Source: Cardinium endosymbiont cBtQ1 of Bemisia tabaci
GTDB taxonomy: Bacteria > Bacteroidota > Bacteroidia > Cytophagales > Amoebophilaceae
DNA: 64,000 nucleotides
Assembly: GCF_000689375.1 (NCBI RefSeq)
Contig: NZ_CBQZ010000004.1
Coordinates: 1 to 64,000, forward strand
Reading direction: 5' to 3'
Part shown: positions 39,052-49,475 of the stretch, in pieces
Position numbering within the stretch: the stretch's first letter is position 1
How the letters are laid out: each line of letters begins with the position of its first letter
The notes under the pieces: model-generated
Told to the model about the DNA's origin: nothing
Seen by the model: only the letters and a program-made list of their open reading frames with translations
The model's database searches: none
Translations under genes and position numbers: made by a program

Positions 39052-39912
39052 ATGTATAAACGTAATCTGCTCTATCAATTTGGTTGTAGTGCCAAGGCTT
39101 TAATAAGTAAAAAATTAAACCTTTTTTGTTTTGTAACCTTATTGGCCTACCTGCTCGTGGCGGTATCTACTAAATTAGGATGGCTGGGTGCTGATTGGCA
39201 TACAGAAGTGGGGGACGCTTATCAACCACCTAGTGGGCTCCATTATTTTGGTACAGATGTCTTGGGTAGAAGTGTCTTAGCTAAGATTGTACATGGTACA
39301 GAAGTAGCTATGAGTGTTGGATGTGTAGTAGCATTAGGTGCTATTTTACTTGGCGCTGCTTTTGGTATAGTAGCTGGTTATTTTGGTGGTATAGTAGATA
39401 CATCTATAGTTTGGCTCTATACAGTTGTAACAGCTATTCCTACTATAATCTTATTGATGGTGGTTGCCTTAGTGCTGGGAAAGGGTATGCAGACAATTTG
39501 TATTGCACTGGTTGTAACAGAATGGACCGAAACTTGTCGCTTGATGCGCGGTGAAGTAATGCGCCATAAATCTAGAGAATACATCCAAGCAGCTTCAGCA
39601 ATTGGCGCTAGTACTGCTCGTAAAATTTTTGTACATCTATTGCCCAATCTATTACCCTTGATGATTTATCAGTTTTCTTTGGTTTTTCAAACTGCTATAA
39701 AGCATGAGGTGGTCCTTTCTTACTTAGGTATTGGCATTCAAAACAAGCCTAGTTGGGGCATTATGATTAATGATGCCAAAACAGGGTTATTAAGAGGTAT
39801 TTGGTGGGAGCTCTTTTTTGCCACAATTGCCATGTTTTTACTGGTATTTGTCTTTAACATCTTGGCTGATACATTGCGGGATCTATTAGATCCAAAATTA
39901 AAAGGTCGGTAA
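39052..39912 (+). CDS. oppC: Oligopeptide ABC transporter permease OppC
   Basis: A 286-residue permease with the OppC N-terminal membrane anchor, the signature HYFGTDVLGRSVLAKIVHG, and the EAA loop EYIQAASAIGASTARKIFVHLLPN. It pairs with OppB. The next gene starts 2 bases after its stop, so translation is probably coupled. Confidence 0.95.
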   Translation: MYKRNLLYQFGCSAKALISKKLNLFCFVTLLAYLLVAVSTKLGWLGADWHTEVGDAYQPPSGLHYFGTDVLGRSVLAKIVHGTEVAMSVGCVVALGAILLGAAFGIVAGYFGGIVDTSIVWLYTVVTAIPTIILLMVVALVLGKGMQTICIALVVTEWTETCRLMRGEVMRHKSREYIQAASAIGASTARKIFVHLLPNLLPLMIYQFSLVFQTAIKHEVVLSYLGIGIQNKPSWGIMINDAKTGLLRGIWWELFFATIAMFLLVFVFNILADTLRDLLDPKLKGR

Positions 39913-39914
39913 CC

Positions 39915-40907
39915 ATGAAGGAACAAGTTCTTGAAGTTAAAAGTTTAGTCACGCAGTATTACACCAGTAATAAGACGACAACAGTGGTCAATAATGTTTC
40001 CTTTGGTCTTTGTGCAGGTCGTTCATTAGCCATTGTTGGAGAATCTGGCTCTGGTAAATCGGCTATGGCCCTTTCACTTATGCGGCTTATTGTTCCCCCT
40101 GCTGGTACCATTACTGCAGAAGGTATTTTCCTAGAAGGAAAGGATATTTTACAACTTTCGCTCAAGGAGATGGAAGCAATACGTGGCAATCGTATTGCAA
40201 TGATCTTTCAAGAGCCTATGACGGCACTCAACCCGGTTTTTACCATTGGTGAACAGATTATGGAAACGATTCAGTTGCATCAACAGGTTACACCAAAAGA
40301 GGCAAAAATAGGTTCTATAGCCTTATTAACCCTTGTGGGCATACCTGCTCCCCATCAGCGCATGTTAGACTATCCACATCAGCTATCAGGTGGCATGCGT
40401 CAACGGGTGATGATTGCGATTGCATTGGCTTGTAACCCCGCCGTATTAATTGCAGATGAACCGACTACTGCTTTAGATGTAACGACCCAGGCTCAGATTA
40501 TGGATCTCATACAAAGACTGCAAGTAGAAAAAAATATGGGCATTATATTGATTACCCATGACCTTGGCATAGTAGCTGAAACATGTGATGAGGTGGTAGT
40601 CATGTATGGTGGTAGCATTGTAGAAAAAAGCCCTGTAAAAACTATTTTTAATGCGTCATTACATCCTTATACACAGGCGTTATTGGATGCCATTCCTCCT
40701 TTGTCTGATGGTAGTCGTCCCCAAAGATTACGTACGATTGGTGGAGTAGTGCCCCCTTTATCTGATCTGCCTATAGGTTGTGCTTTTCAAGACCGTTGTC
40801 CTTATGTAAAAGACCTATGTAGGGCTAGTAAACCACTGCTTCAAGAAGTCAGTTCTGGCCATTCTGTAGCCTGTTTTTATCCTTTACAAGCTATTCCTAA
40901 AGATTAA
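39915..40907 (+). CDS. oppD: Oligopeptide ABC transporter ATPase OppD
   Basis: A 330-residue ATPase with Walker [10 protein letters not shown] at about 42-50, Q-loop [13 protein letters not shown], signature LSGGMRQR, Walker [12 protein letters not shown] and switch His THDLG. The C-terminal oligopeptide/dipeptide domain has the cysteine cluster [15 protein letters not shown], thought to bind an iron-sulfur cluster in this family. It energises peptide uptake together with OppF. Confidence 0.96.
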   Translation: MKEQVLEVKSLVTQYYTSNKTTTVVNNVSFGLCAGRSLAIVGESGSGKSAMALSLMRLIVPPAGTITAEGIFLEGKDILQLSLKEMEAIRGNRIAMIFQEPMTALNPVFTIGEQIMETIQLHQQVTPKEAKIGSIALLTLVGIPAPHQRMLDYPHQLSGGMRQRVMIAIALACNPAVLIADEPTTALDVTTQAQIMDLIQRLQVEKNMGIILITHDLGIVAETCDEVVVMYGGSIVEKSPVKTIFNASLHPYTQALLDAIPPLSDGSRPQRLRTIGGVVPPLSDLPIGCAFQDRCPYVKDLCRASKPLLQEVSSGHSVACFYPLQAIPKD

Positions 40908-40911
40908 AGGT

Positions 40912-41898
40912 ATGGAACATAAAGAAATTTTATTAGAAGTGCATCGTCTTTGTAAGACCTTTCCCGTACCGCATCGTCTTTTGGGCCATACCATTGCTAA
41001 AGTATCTGCCCTCCATAATGTAAGTTTTACCCTATATAAAGGGGAAACACTAGGGTTAGTAGGAGAATCCGGTTGTGGCAAGACCACACTGGGTAGAACC
41101 ATTTTGCGGTTGTTTGAGCCTACCAGTGGGCGTATTATTTTTGATGGAATAGATATTACCCATTGTAGTGCGTGCCAGATGCGCACCATGCGGAAAAAAA
41201 TGCAAATTATTTTTCAAGATCCTTATGCTGCTTTAAATCCTAGGATGGCTATTCAGCAAATCCTAGAGGAACCCATACAGATTCACCATATCGCTAATGG
41301 GAAAGTAGCATCTGCCAAGCGCATCTATCAACTATTGGATTATGTACAGTTGCCTAGCACTGTTCTGTACAAATATCCACATGAACTTTCTGGAGGACAA
41401 CGCCAACGCATTTGCATAGCAAGGGCATTAGCCGTTGAACCTACCTTTATTGTTTGTGATGAAGCTATTGCCGCATTAGATGTTTCTGTGCAAGCTCAGA
41501 TTATTAATCTTTTAATGGATTTGCAAAAAGAACTAGGGTTAACCTATCTTTTTATTTCACATGACTTAAGGGTTGTAGAATTTATAGCTGATCAGGTTGC
41601 CGTAATGTATTTAGGTAAGATTGTAGAAGCTGCCCCAGCAGCAGAAATTTATAAAAGCCCTACACATCCCTATACGAAAGCACTTTTTTCTGCTATACCT
41701 ACTATGGATCCATCCAAGAGCAGGGAACGAATTATTTTGCAAGGAGACATTCCTAGCCCAAGGAACCTGCCTACCGGTTGCTGTTTTCATCCACGTTGTT
41801 GGAAGGCTGTAGAAAAATGTAGCTATATCCAGCCAGAATTGGCTAAAATAGGAGGGGAAAATCATCAGGTAGCTTGTCATTTTCCAGAGATAGATTAG
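40912..41898 (+). CDS. oppF: Oligopeptide ABC transporter ATPase OppF
   Basis: A 328-residue ATPase: Walker A GESGCGKTT, Q-loop IFQDPYAALNPRM, signature LSGGQRQR, Walker B IVCDEAIAALD (the usual DEPxxALD reads DEAIAALD) and switch His SHDLR. The C-terminal extension has Cys residues in GCCFHPRCWKAVEKC. It is the last gene of the opp cluster; its start lies 4 bases after the oppD stop. Confidence 0.96.
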   Translation: MEHKEILLEVHRLCKTFPVPHRLLGHTIAKVSALHNVSFTLYKGETLGLVGESGCGKTTLGRTILRLFEPTSGRIIFDGIDITHCSACQMRTMRKKMQIIFQDPYAALNPRMAIQQILEEPIQIHHIANGKVASAKRIYQLLDYVQLPSTVLYKYPHELSGGQRQRICIARALAVEPTFIVCDEAIAALDVSVQAQIINLLMDLQKELGLTYLFISHDLRVVEFIADQVAVMYLGKIVEAAPAAEIYKSPTHPYTKALFSAIPTMDPSKSRERIILQGDIPSPRNLPTGCCFHPRCWKAVEKCSYIQPELAKIGGENHQVACHFPEID

Positions 41899-41942
41899 CT
41901 ATTCAATCTATTTTATAGTTTAAAATCGGACCACCAAAATAT

Positions 41943-43343
41943 ATGTATCAACTGTCAGCGCTAAAAAATCTTTCCATTTTAAATCATCAAGAAGTAGTGA
42001 GGGTGAGAGGAAGAGTCTTTTCTAAAAAAGATTGTGGCCGTATATTATTTTTGATTCTACGAGATGGTATCGATACCTTGCAGGCCGTTCTATTAAAAAA
42101 TAAAGAAGGCACTGATGGTCAGCTATCTATAGAAGACTATAATCTATTGCGTAAAATTGAAAATGAATCTTTTATTGAGCTAATCGGTCCAATTAATTGT
42201 ACAGAGCAGCCTGTATCGGCTTGTTCCCAACAATCGATTGAGTTGAATATAATTGGTTATACCATACTCAGTAAATCTGTATTAGACTTGCCCATTACAC
42301 TCAAAGAAGCAGCGCTTAAGGAAGATCAAAAAAGCGAAAGTCAAGAATTTTCCTCTATTCAGTATGTAAAGCGATTAAACAATCGCGTATTAGATTTGCG
42401 TACCGATTTGGCACAAGCTATTTTTCGAATCAATGACGGCATGCTTTTTTACATACAGTCCTATTTACGAAACCATGGGTTTATAGAGATTAAAACACCT
42501 AAGTTAATAGGCGGGGCTTCTGAGGGAGGGGCAGATGTATTTAAGGTAGATTATTTTGGTAAACCTGCTTGTCTGGCACAAAGTCCCCAGTTGTATAAGC
42601 AAATGGCGGTTATAGGTGATTTCAAACGGGTATTTGAAGTAGGTCCTGTTTTTCGTGCTGAAAACTCAGATACCAATAGACATCTTACAGAGTTTATAGG
42701 GGTTGATCTTGAGATGGTTATCGATCAAAGCTATATCGAAGTAGTCCATTTCGTATATCAGCTATTGGTGGATCTCTTTGATACATTAAGCAAAAAATAT
42801 GATCGAGAAATGGCCATTATACGATCTTGTTTTGATCTGCCCCCACTAATTTTTCCATCAGAATTGGTCGTTATACCTTTCCCAGATGCCGTTGCCTTAC
42901 TAAAGTCCTATGGAAAAGCAAAAGGGGATTTTGATGATTTATCTACTGAGGATGAAAAGCAGTTGGGTATTATTGTAAAAGAAAAGTATCATACAGATTT
43001 GTATGTAATTACCCGTTATCCATCTAGAGTCCGCCCCTTTTATACCATGGTTGACCCAAATGATGGCCGATATACCCATGCCTATGATTTTATGTTACGA
43101 GGTGTAGAAATCCTTTCCGGTGCACAACGGATACATGATTACGTTAGCTTATCTGAGCGGGTTGTGCAGCTCGGCATAGAGCCCACTACCATAGATCATT
43201 ATTTAAATGCATTTAAATATGGTGCGCCGCCTCATGCGGGGGTCGGCATGGGGCTAGAACGAATGTTAAAATGTTTTTTAGGGTTACCAGATGTACGTTA
43301 CAGCAGCTTATTTCCCCGTGATCCTAAGCGGTTGTATCCTTAA
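41943..43343 (+). CDS. aspS: Aspartyl-tRNA synthetase, eukaryotic/archaeal type
   Basis: A 466-residue class IIb synthetase. An OB-fold anticodon-binding domain (about 1-135) is followed by the catalytic core, which reads like eukaryotic cytosolic AspRS: NRVLDLRT, GASEGGADVFKVDYF, LAQSPQLYKQM (motif 2 region), VFRAENSDTNRHLTEFIGVDLEM, SGAQRIHD, and the motif 3 end GAPPHAGVGMGLERM with SLFPRDPKRLYP. Bacterial AspRS is usually about 590 residues with a GAD insertion domain; none is present here. Even SCTQQDVEL-like sequence of animal AspRS is matched by SACSQQSIEL in the OB domain. It charges tRNA-Asp, and possibly tRNA-Asn if non-discriminating. It lies 44 bases after oppF and 81 before gyrA. 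Confidence 0.93.
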   Translation: MYQLSALKNLSILNHQEVVRVRGRVFSKKDCGRILFLILRDGIDTLQAVLLKNKEGTDGQLSIEDYNLLRKIENESFIELIGPINCTEQPVSACSQQSIELNIIGYTILSKSVLDLPITLKEAALKEDQKSESQEFSSIQYVKRLNNRVLDLRTDLAQAIFRINDGMLFYIQSYLRNHGFIEIKTPKLIGGASEGGADVFKVDYFGKPACLAQSPQLYKQMAVIGDFKRVFEVGPVFRAENSDTNRHLTEFIGVDLEMVIDQSYIEVVHFVYQLLVDLFDTLSKKYDREMAIIRSCFDLPPLIFPSELVVIPFPDAVALLKSYGKAKGDFDDLSTEDEKQLGIIVKEKYHTDLYVITRYPSRVRPFYTMVDPNDGRYTHAYDFMLRGVEILSGAQRIHDYVSLSERVVQLGIEPTTIDHYLNAFKYGAPPHAGVGMGLERMLKCFLGLPDVRYSSLFPRDPKRLYP

Positions 43344-43424
43344 ACAGCTTATCTGTTATGATATGATAAACCATAGCTGCTGTATCTCTATTTTTAACTA
43401 TTTATAAACTTTAATTCTCTATTT

Positions 43425-46013
43425 ATGGAGCCAACACCAGCCGATCGTATTATCCCAATCAATATAGAGGACGAAATGCGGGATGCCTACATAGACTATT
43501 CTATGTCTGTCATTGTTGCTAGAGCACTTCCGGATGTGCGCGATGGCTTAAAACCTGTCCATAGACGGGTATTGTATGGTATGTATGAGCTTGGCCTCAG
43601 TCAAACCAAAGCTTACAAGAAGTCTGCAAGAATTGTGGGGGAGGTATTGGGTAAATACCATCCACATGGAGATGTACCAGTTTATGAAACCTTAGCCCGT
43701 ATGGCCCAAAGCTGGGCACTCCGTTATCCGCTCATAGAAGGGCAAGGGAACTTTGGATCAATCGACGGAGATGCCCCTGCTGCTATGCGTTATACCGAAG
43801 CCCGTTTGGTACGCATTGCGGAGGAGCTTATTAAAGAAATAAATAAAAAAACTGTTGATTTTCAGCTTAACTTTGATGCCTCTTTAGAAGAACCCGTTGT
43901 ATTGCCTGCTAAACTACCCAATTTGCTTTTAAATGGCGCTTCTGGTATTGCAGTGGGTATGGCCACCAATATGGCTCCCCATAATCTATCGGAGACATTA
44001 ACTGCTATTGTCGCTTATATTGAGGATCACGATATAACCATTCCTGCGCTAATGGAATATATGATTGCCCCTGACTTTCCTACTGGAGGCATAATTTATG
44101 GCTACAGTGGGGTACGTGAAGCCTTTGAGACAGGGAGGGGGCGTATCCTATTGCGTGGGAAAGCTACAGTGGAAGTGTCTGCTAATGGCAAAGAGCAAAT
44201 CATTGTAACCGAGATACCCTATCAGGTTAATAAAGCGGTTATGATAGAAAGGACTGCACAGCTGGTTAATGAAAAAAAAATAGAAGGGATTGCCGATATT
44301 CGAGATGAATCCGACAAAGAAGGTATGCGTATTGTTTATGACCTTAAACGAGACGCAATAGCCCATGTTGTACTCAATAACCTCTACAAACAAACCCAGC
44401 TACAAAGCTCTTTCAGTGTAAACAATGTGGCCTTGGTAGGGGCTAGGCCTAAAATTTTAAACCTCAAAGCACTTATTGTTCATTTTGTGGACCATAGACA
44501 TGAAGTATTGGTACGCAAAACTACCTTTGATCTGGAACATGCAAAGAAAAAAATACATCTATTAGAGGGTTATCTTATTGCTTTGGATCATTTAGATAAA
44601 GTTATTGCATTGATTCGTAGTTCAAAAGATGCAGAGATTGCCAAATCCGCATTGATGGAAGCTTTTCCTTTGAGTGCGCTACAAGTAAAAGCCATTCTAG
44701 AGATGCGTTTGCAGCGGCTTACAGGTTTAGAACGGGCTAAAATCATAGAAGAATACCATCAAGTACAGAAACTGATCGACCATTTATTGGCTGTATTGGC
44801 TGATAAACCCCTTCGTATGCAGTTGATTAAAGAGGAGTTGATCGAACTAAAAGAGCGTTATGGTGATGCGCGTAGGACTATAGTCGAATATGAAGCAGAT
44901 GCCTTTACCATGGAAGATATGATTCCAGATACCGAAATGGTCATTATGATTTCCAACCAAGGTTACATTAAACGCACACCACTGGTTGACTACCGTCTAC
45001 AAGGTCGAGGTGGTGTAGGTGCTAAAGGCATCACTACTAAAAAAGATGACTGTACCGCCCATCTATTTATCGCTACTACACACCAATATTTGCTGATATT
45101 TACTGAATTTGGTAAAATCTATTGGGTTAAAGTATATACCATACCAGAGACAAAAAAAGCCACACAAGGCAAAGCCATACAAAACTTAATCAATATAACT
45201 CCTGGAGATCAGGTCCGTAGTATTATTCAAGTTAGGGATTTGAAAGATCAGACCTATGTGGATCAGCATTATGTTGTTATGTCTACTAGACAAGGAATTA
45301 TTAAAAAAACACCCCTTCGTGCCTATGCTACCCCACGTGCCAATGGCATTCATGCCATTGTAATTCGAGCAGGCGATTCCCTATTAGATGTACAGCTGAC
45401 CAATGGTGCCCATCATATTGTATTGGCATTGGCCTCTGGTAGGGCTACACAATTTAATGAACAAGATGTACGTCCTATGGGACGGGTAGCTTCCGGCATA
45501 AGGGGCATCACCTTGGCCCATGAACAAGATCGTGTAATTGGCATGGCCTGTTTTCCGACATCAGATTGGGACGTCTTGGTAGTTTCTGAAAATGGGTATG
45601 GCAAACGTTCCTCCCTCTTAGATTATCGTATTACCAAAAGAGGAGGTAAAGGTGTAAAAACCATGCAAATTACTGAAAAAACCGGAAAATTAGTGGCCAT
45701 TCATGCTGTAAAAAACCAGGATGAATTAATGATTATGAACCAAGCTGGTTTGGCCATTCGGATACAAGTAAGTACCTTACCCCTTATAGGCAGAGCGACA
45801 CAGGGTGTTCGGTTGATTCGATTGGGACAAGAGGATAAAGTGGTTTCTGTAGCTAGAATAGATATGTTAGACGAGGTAGATGGGCCAGATCATAAAGTGC
45901 GATCCGGTGTAGTGGAAATGGGTATAGCTGAACCATTGGGTGGCCAAGTTATAGAAGAAGATCTAGTCTTACGAGAAGAAATTGAAGGTTTAGATGATCC
46001 AATAGAAGGTTAA
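43425..46013 (+). CDS. gyrA: DNA gyrase subunit A
   Basis: An 862-residue type II topoisomerase subunit. The N-terminal breakage-reunion domain has the catalytic Tyr in DAPAAMRYTEARL; the quinolone-resistance region (KYHPHGDVPVYETL) is present. The C-terminal beta-pinwheel (about 520-845) includes the GyrA-box region, here QGRGGVG where the classic form is QRRGGKG, and a later RGGKGVKT. The length is typical of Bacteroidota. It introduces negative supercoils together with GyrB. The tail is acidic. The photolyase gene starts 7 bases downstream. Confidence 0.97.
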   Translation: MEPTPADRIIPINIEDEMRDAYIDYSMSVIVARALPDVRDGLKPVHRRVLYGMYELGLSQTKAYKKSARIVGEVLGKYHPHGDVPVYETLARMAQSWALRYPLIEGQGNFGSIDGDAPAAMRYTEARLVRIAEELIKEINKKTVDFQLNFDASLEEPVVLPAKLPNLLLNGASGIAVGMATNMAPHNLSETLTAIVAYIEDHDITIPALMEYMIAPDFPTGGIIYGYSGVREAFETGRGRILLRGKATVEVSANGKEQIIVTEIPYQVNKAVMIERTAQLVNEKKIEGIADIRDESDKEGMRIVYDLKRDAIAHVVLNNLYKQTQLQSSFSVNNVALVGARPKILNLKALIVHFVDHRHEVLVRKTTFDLEHAKKKIHLLEGYLIALDHLDKVIALIRSSKDAEIAKSALMEAFPLSALQVKAILEMRLQRLTGLERAKIIEEYHQVQKLIDHLLAVLADKPLRMQLIKEELIELKERYGDARRTIVEYEADAFTMEDMIPDTEMVIMISNQGYIKRTPLVDYRLQGRGGVGAKGITTKKDDCTAHLFIATTHQYLLIFTEFGKIYWVKVYTIPETKKATQGKAIQNLINITPGDQVRSIIQVRDLKDQTYVDQHYVVMSTRQGIIKKTPLRAYATPRANGIHAIVIRAGDSLLDVQLTNGAHHIVLALASGRATQFNEQDVRPMGRVASGIRGITLAHEQDRVIGMACFPTSDWDVLVVSENGYGKRSSLLDYRITKRGGKGVKTMQITEKTGKLVAIHAVKNQDELMIMNQAGLAIRIQVSTLPLIGRATQGVRLIRLGQEDKVVSVARIDMLDEVDGPDHKVRSGVVEMGIAEPLGGQVIEEDLVLREEIEGLDDPIEG

Positions 46014-46020
46014 AGTTTTT

Positions 46021-47451
46021 ATGGCTCAAGTTGCTATTGTTTGGCTGCGGCGTAATCTGCGTTTACAGGATAATAAGCCTTTTGCAGCCGCATTGCGCCA
46101 TTTCGATAAGGTTTTACCCATTTTTATTTTTGATACAACTATTCTAAAGCAGTTTCCCAATCCTTATGATAGGAGGCTTTCTTTTTTAGCCCATACCCTT
46201 TGTTTACTCCATGATACATTAAAAATGCTACAGGGTGCGCTTTCTGTCTTTCATGGCACACCTTTAGAAATTATCCCCAAACTGGTTAACCATTTAAAGG
46301 TTGAAGCCATTTATGCCGATGAAGATTATGAACCAGCCAATATAGAACGGGATAGAGCCATTCAAAAGGTATTGGCACCCCATTGCAAATTACATCTATA
46401 TTGTGACCACCTGCTTATAAAGCCTGGTATAATCTTAACCCAGTCTAACCAGCCTTATAAGGTATATACGCCTTATATGAAGGCATTTAGGGCCTATGTA
46501 GTCCATCAGGGGGTGTTGGCACAGAATAGGCTGCTAATAGAATATAAATATGCCTTAGAAGGGAGGTTATTTACCTCTTCATTGCCAGATGGTAACTCTA
46601 TTGACTTAAATTTAGGAGTGGAAGCAGTGTTAAAACAGATTGGGTATATATATAAAAAAGATGGCCTATGGGATCCCAAAAATGCTTGTAATCGATTAGA
46701 TGGTTTTCTTATAAACCAGATAGACCATTATAAAGCAAATCGAGACCTTTTAGACCTAAATGGTACCAGTAGATGCGGACCCTATTTAAGATTCGGGCTG
46801 ATATCTATTCGCTCCTGTTACCGCAAGGCATTTGCGTTGGCCTCAAATGTAGGCGTTACCACTTGGATAAATGAATTAATTTGGCGTGAATTTTATGCAA
46901 ATATTTTATACCATTTCCCAAATATTATCTATGAAGCGTTTCAAGAAAAGTACCGCAATACCATACCTTGGAATAGCAAGCAAGAAGATTATGATCGATT
47001 TGTATGTGGGCAAACCGGTTATCCGATTGTAGATGCAGCCATTCAACAGCTATTGTGCGAGGGATGGATGCATAATAGAGCAAGAATGATCGTAGCCAGC
47101 TTTTTTAGTAAAAATCTGCTTTTAGACTGGTCTAAAGGTGAAAGTTTTTTTGCACAGCACCTTATGGATTATGAGCTTGCTTCCAATGTGGGGGGGTGGC
47201 AATGGTCGAGCGCTTGTGGGGTAGATGCGCCCCCTTACTTTAGAGTTTTTAATCCTTATCTACAAGGCAAAAAATTTGATCCGGATGGTCAGTATGTCAA
47301 AAAATACTTACCAAGTCTACAAAAAGTACCTGGACACATCATTCATACCGTAGATTTTCATACCCTCCATATAGATTACCCCAAACCGATGGTTGACTAT
47401 AGATTATCTAGAATACGTGCCATAGAAACTTTAAAAAAAATAGGGCCGTAG
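46021..47451 (+). CDS. phrB: Deoxyribodipyrimidine photolyase (cryptochrome/photolyase family)
   Basis: A 476-residue protein with the N-terminal antenna-binding Rossmann domain (VWLRRNLRLQDNKPF, VLPIFIFDTTIL) and the C-terminal FAD-binding domain (about 200-470: RCGPYLRFGLISIRS, ELIWREFYANIL, TGYPIVDAAIQQLLCEGWMHNRARMIVASFF, DYELASNVGGWQWSSACGVDA). These match class I CPD photolyases, including the Trp residues of the electron chain. It uses blue light to split cyclobutane pyrimidine dimers. It is notable in an intracellular bacterium. It is probably co-transcribed with gyrA. Confidence 0.93.
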   Translation: MAQVAIVWLRRNLRLQDNKPFAAALRHFDKVLPIFIFDTTILKQFPNPYDRRLSFLAHTLCLLHDTLKMLQGALSVFHGTPLEIIPKLVNHLKVEAIYADEDYEPANIERDRAIQKVLAPHCKLHLYCDHLLIKPGIILTQSNQPYKVYTPYMKAFRAYVVHQGVLAQNRLLIEYKYALEGRLFTSSLPDGNSIDLNLGVEAVLKQIGYIYKKDGLWDPKNACNRLDGFLINQIDHYKANRDLLDLNGTSRCGPYLRFGLISIRSCYRKAFALASNVGVTTWINELIWREFYANILYHFPNIIYEAFQEKYRNTIPWNSKQEDYDRFVCGQTGYPIVDAAIQQLLCEGWMHNRARMIVASFFSKNLLLDWSKGESFFAQHLMDYELASNVGGWQWSSACGVDAPPYFRVFNPYLQGKKFDPDGQYVKKYLPSLQKVPGHIIHTVDFHTLHIDYPKPMVDYRLSRIRAIETLKKIGP

Positions 47452-47640
47452 TGGCCCGAAAAAATGTAGTGGACTAAAAAAATCAGACAACTTGGGAATC
47501 TTTCTAAAAGATTGTGTAAAATGTTTTTTTATAGCTATATTAACTAGCTAAATATAGTACAGTTATGCAATTGAAAAAGAAAGACCCAGTAGCTTACACA
47601 CTTAGATAGACAGAGCGAATCTGATTATTGATATAAAAAA
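47452..47640. other. Intergenic region after the photolyase gene
   Basis: No gene or clear terminator is seen. It leads into the remnant of an ankyrin gene on the other strand. Confidence 0.35.
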
Positions 47641-47779
47641 TTATCTAGTCTGAAACTTACGTTTCATACATTTAGCTCTGTAAAAAGTGTCCCTCATTTT
47701 TTTAGTACTGTTGTCCTCTGTTGCGTAAAGAAGAATAGTTCCATACTTATTTTTTGTATATATATTAGCACCATTATTT
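47641..47779 (-). pseudogene. C-terminal remnant of an ankyrin-repeat gene
   Basis: On the minus strand the frame NNGANIYTKNKYGTILLYAT runs to a stop at 47641, with a basic tail (MKRKFQTR). NNGANI.TKNKYG.T.L..A is ankyrin consensus. The gene is cut at 47780 by the IS5-type element and further upstream by repeat copy 3. A preceding piece of the same gene lies at 50610-50683. Confidence 0.5.
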
Positions 47780-48472
47780 AGTCGGCCCTGAAATATTATT
47801 TTTGAATAAATTTATTGAATGGATCTTTTTTTACAATATTTATGGTTTAGCAGGCGCTCTATTTTTCCTACCCAAGATATAGGTATAACTGGTTTTGGAT
47901 TAAGAATTTTAATTATATAGGTTTTAATTTATGTGATTGTGAGTGTGTTAAGAATAACTTTCTTGTAATCAGTCGTAGGTTATGAGCAATAGCACATAAA
48001 ATAACGTTAAGTTTATCTCCTAGAATACCTTTCAAATAGTTAACAGATAATTTACCATCGGATTTCATATGACCAATATGCGGTTCAATAGAAGATCTTC
48101 TTTTTATAGCTTTTTTTAGTAGCAGGCGTTATTCCCCTTTTAGAACCACTTATAAATATATTACATTCACTAACAGGTATATTATTACCCCGGTAGGCTT
48201 TATCTACAAAAGCATACTTTACTTTGGTACCAGATAATTGCTCGGCTTGTAATAAACTCTTCTGCAAAGTATGGCCATCGTAAGCATTAGGATGTATTGC
48301 TTCTGTTGAAACAATTAAACCTTTTTTATGCGTTACTGTAAATTGTACCTTGCAACCAAACTCATAAGGATGTTTAGACTTACCTTTACTTACACAGTAG
48401 ACGGATGGTTCATGGATGCTATAAATTTTATCTTTACTTTTTTTTGATTGGTTTATAAGTTTTTTACTTATA

Positions 48473-49475
48473 ACGTCAGTTTTGGATTAGAAATTAAGAA
48501 AAGAGTATAAAAAGCTCCTTTGTGTTTTAAATTTGTGGGATTGAAAAATAATCATAAAAACCAAAGGAGCCGGATATGAATGTATCAAAATTAGTTGAAA
48601 TATATTACGCTGTTGATGAATTTCTTATAAAATTTATGCCTTATATGGAATCACATTTGTTACCTACTTCAGATAGAAAAACCTACTAGAACATGTTCAC
48701 TGACTTTGAGCGAAATAATGACAATATTAATTGCTTTTCATGTAATTGGCTTTAGAAATTTTAAGTTGTATTTATATTCATTTACAACAATTTCATTCTA
48801 ATGACTTTTGCAAGTTAGTAAGCTATAGTAGATTTATATCCCTAGTTCAAAGAACAGTAGTTCCTATTTTACTTTTTTTTCTCAAAGTCTTTCTAAAACG
48901 AGAACAGGCTGTTATTTTATGGATTCAACCGCTATAAAGGTTTGTAATATAAAAAGAGCTTATGCTCATAAAGTATTTAAGACAATTGCTAGTAAAGGTA
49001 AAACTACTACTGGATGGTTTTACGGAATCAAATTAAACTTGATTGTCAATGATTTAGGAGAAATTATGAATTTTTCTCTTACTACAGGTAAGTCCAATGA
49101 TAGATGGCCAGTAGAAAACTTATGTAAAAATTTGATCGGAAAAGTATTTGCTGATAAAGGCTACTTGAGTAAAGAATTATTTGAAAAACTTATGGGAAAA
49201 GGCATAGAACTGATTACTCAAATCAGAAAAAATATGAAAAATGCTTTCATGCCTATCTGGGATAAGCTAATGCTTCGAAAGAGATCTATCATTGAAACCA
49301 TTATCGATCAGCTTAAAAATATTAGTCAGATAGAACACTCCAGGCATAGAAGTATACCTAATTTTATTGTCAATTTAATAGCTGGTATTACAGCTTATTC
49401 ACTAAAAGAGAAAAAACCGGCTATAGCTAATATATATACAACTGGTTTACAATAAGTCTAATCCGAAACTGACGT
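48473..49475 (+). mobile_element. IS982-family insertion sequence, full length, inside IS5 copy B
   Basis: A 1003-bp element with inverted ends ACGTCAGTTT(T/C)GGATTAGA and a flanking direct repeat TTATA (48468-48472 and 49476-49480); the split flanks rejoin exactly to the uninterrupted sequence of IS5 copy A around 29320. Its transposase carries several single-base insertions. Confidence 0.9.
48576..49455 (+). pseudogene. IS982 transposase, multiply frameshifted
   Basis: The start MNVSKLVEIYYAVDEF (48576) is followed by an extra A near 48679, an extra T near 48775 and another indel near 48880. After that the frame is open from 48919 to 49455 and includes MDSTAIKVCN, FYGIKLNLIVND, FADKGYLSKELFEKL and KRSIIETIIDQLKN, the DDE-type IS982 core. 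Not functional as read. Confidence 0.85.

Noticed and set aside
43425-46013. GyrA-box deviation (QGRGGVG in place of QRRGGKG)
   Set aside because: Similar forms occur in Bacteroidota GyrA as far as I recall, so not reported as unusual.
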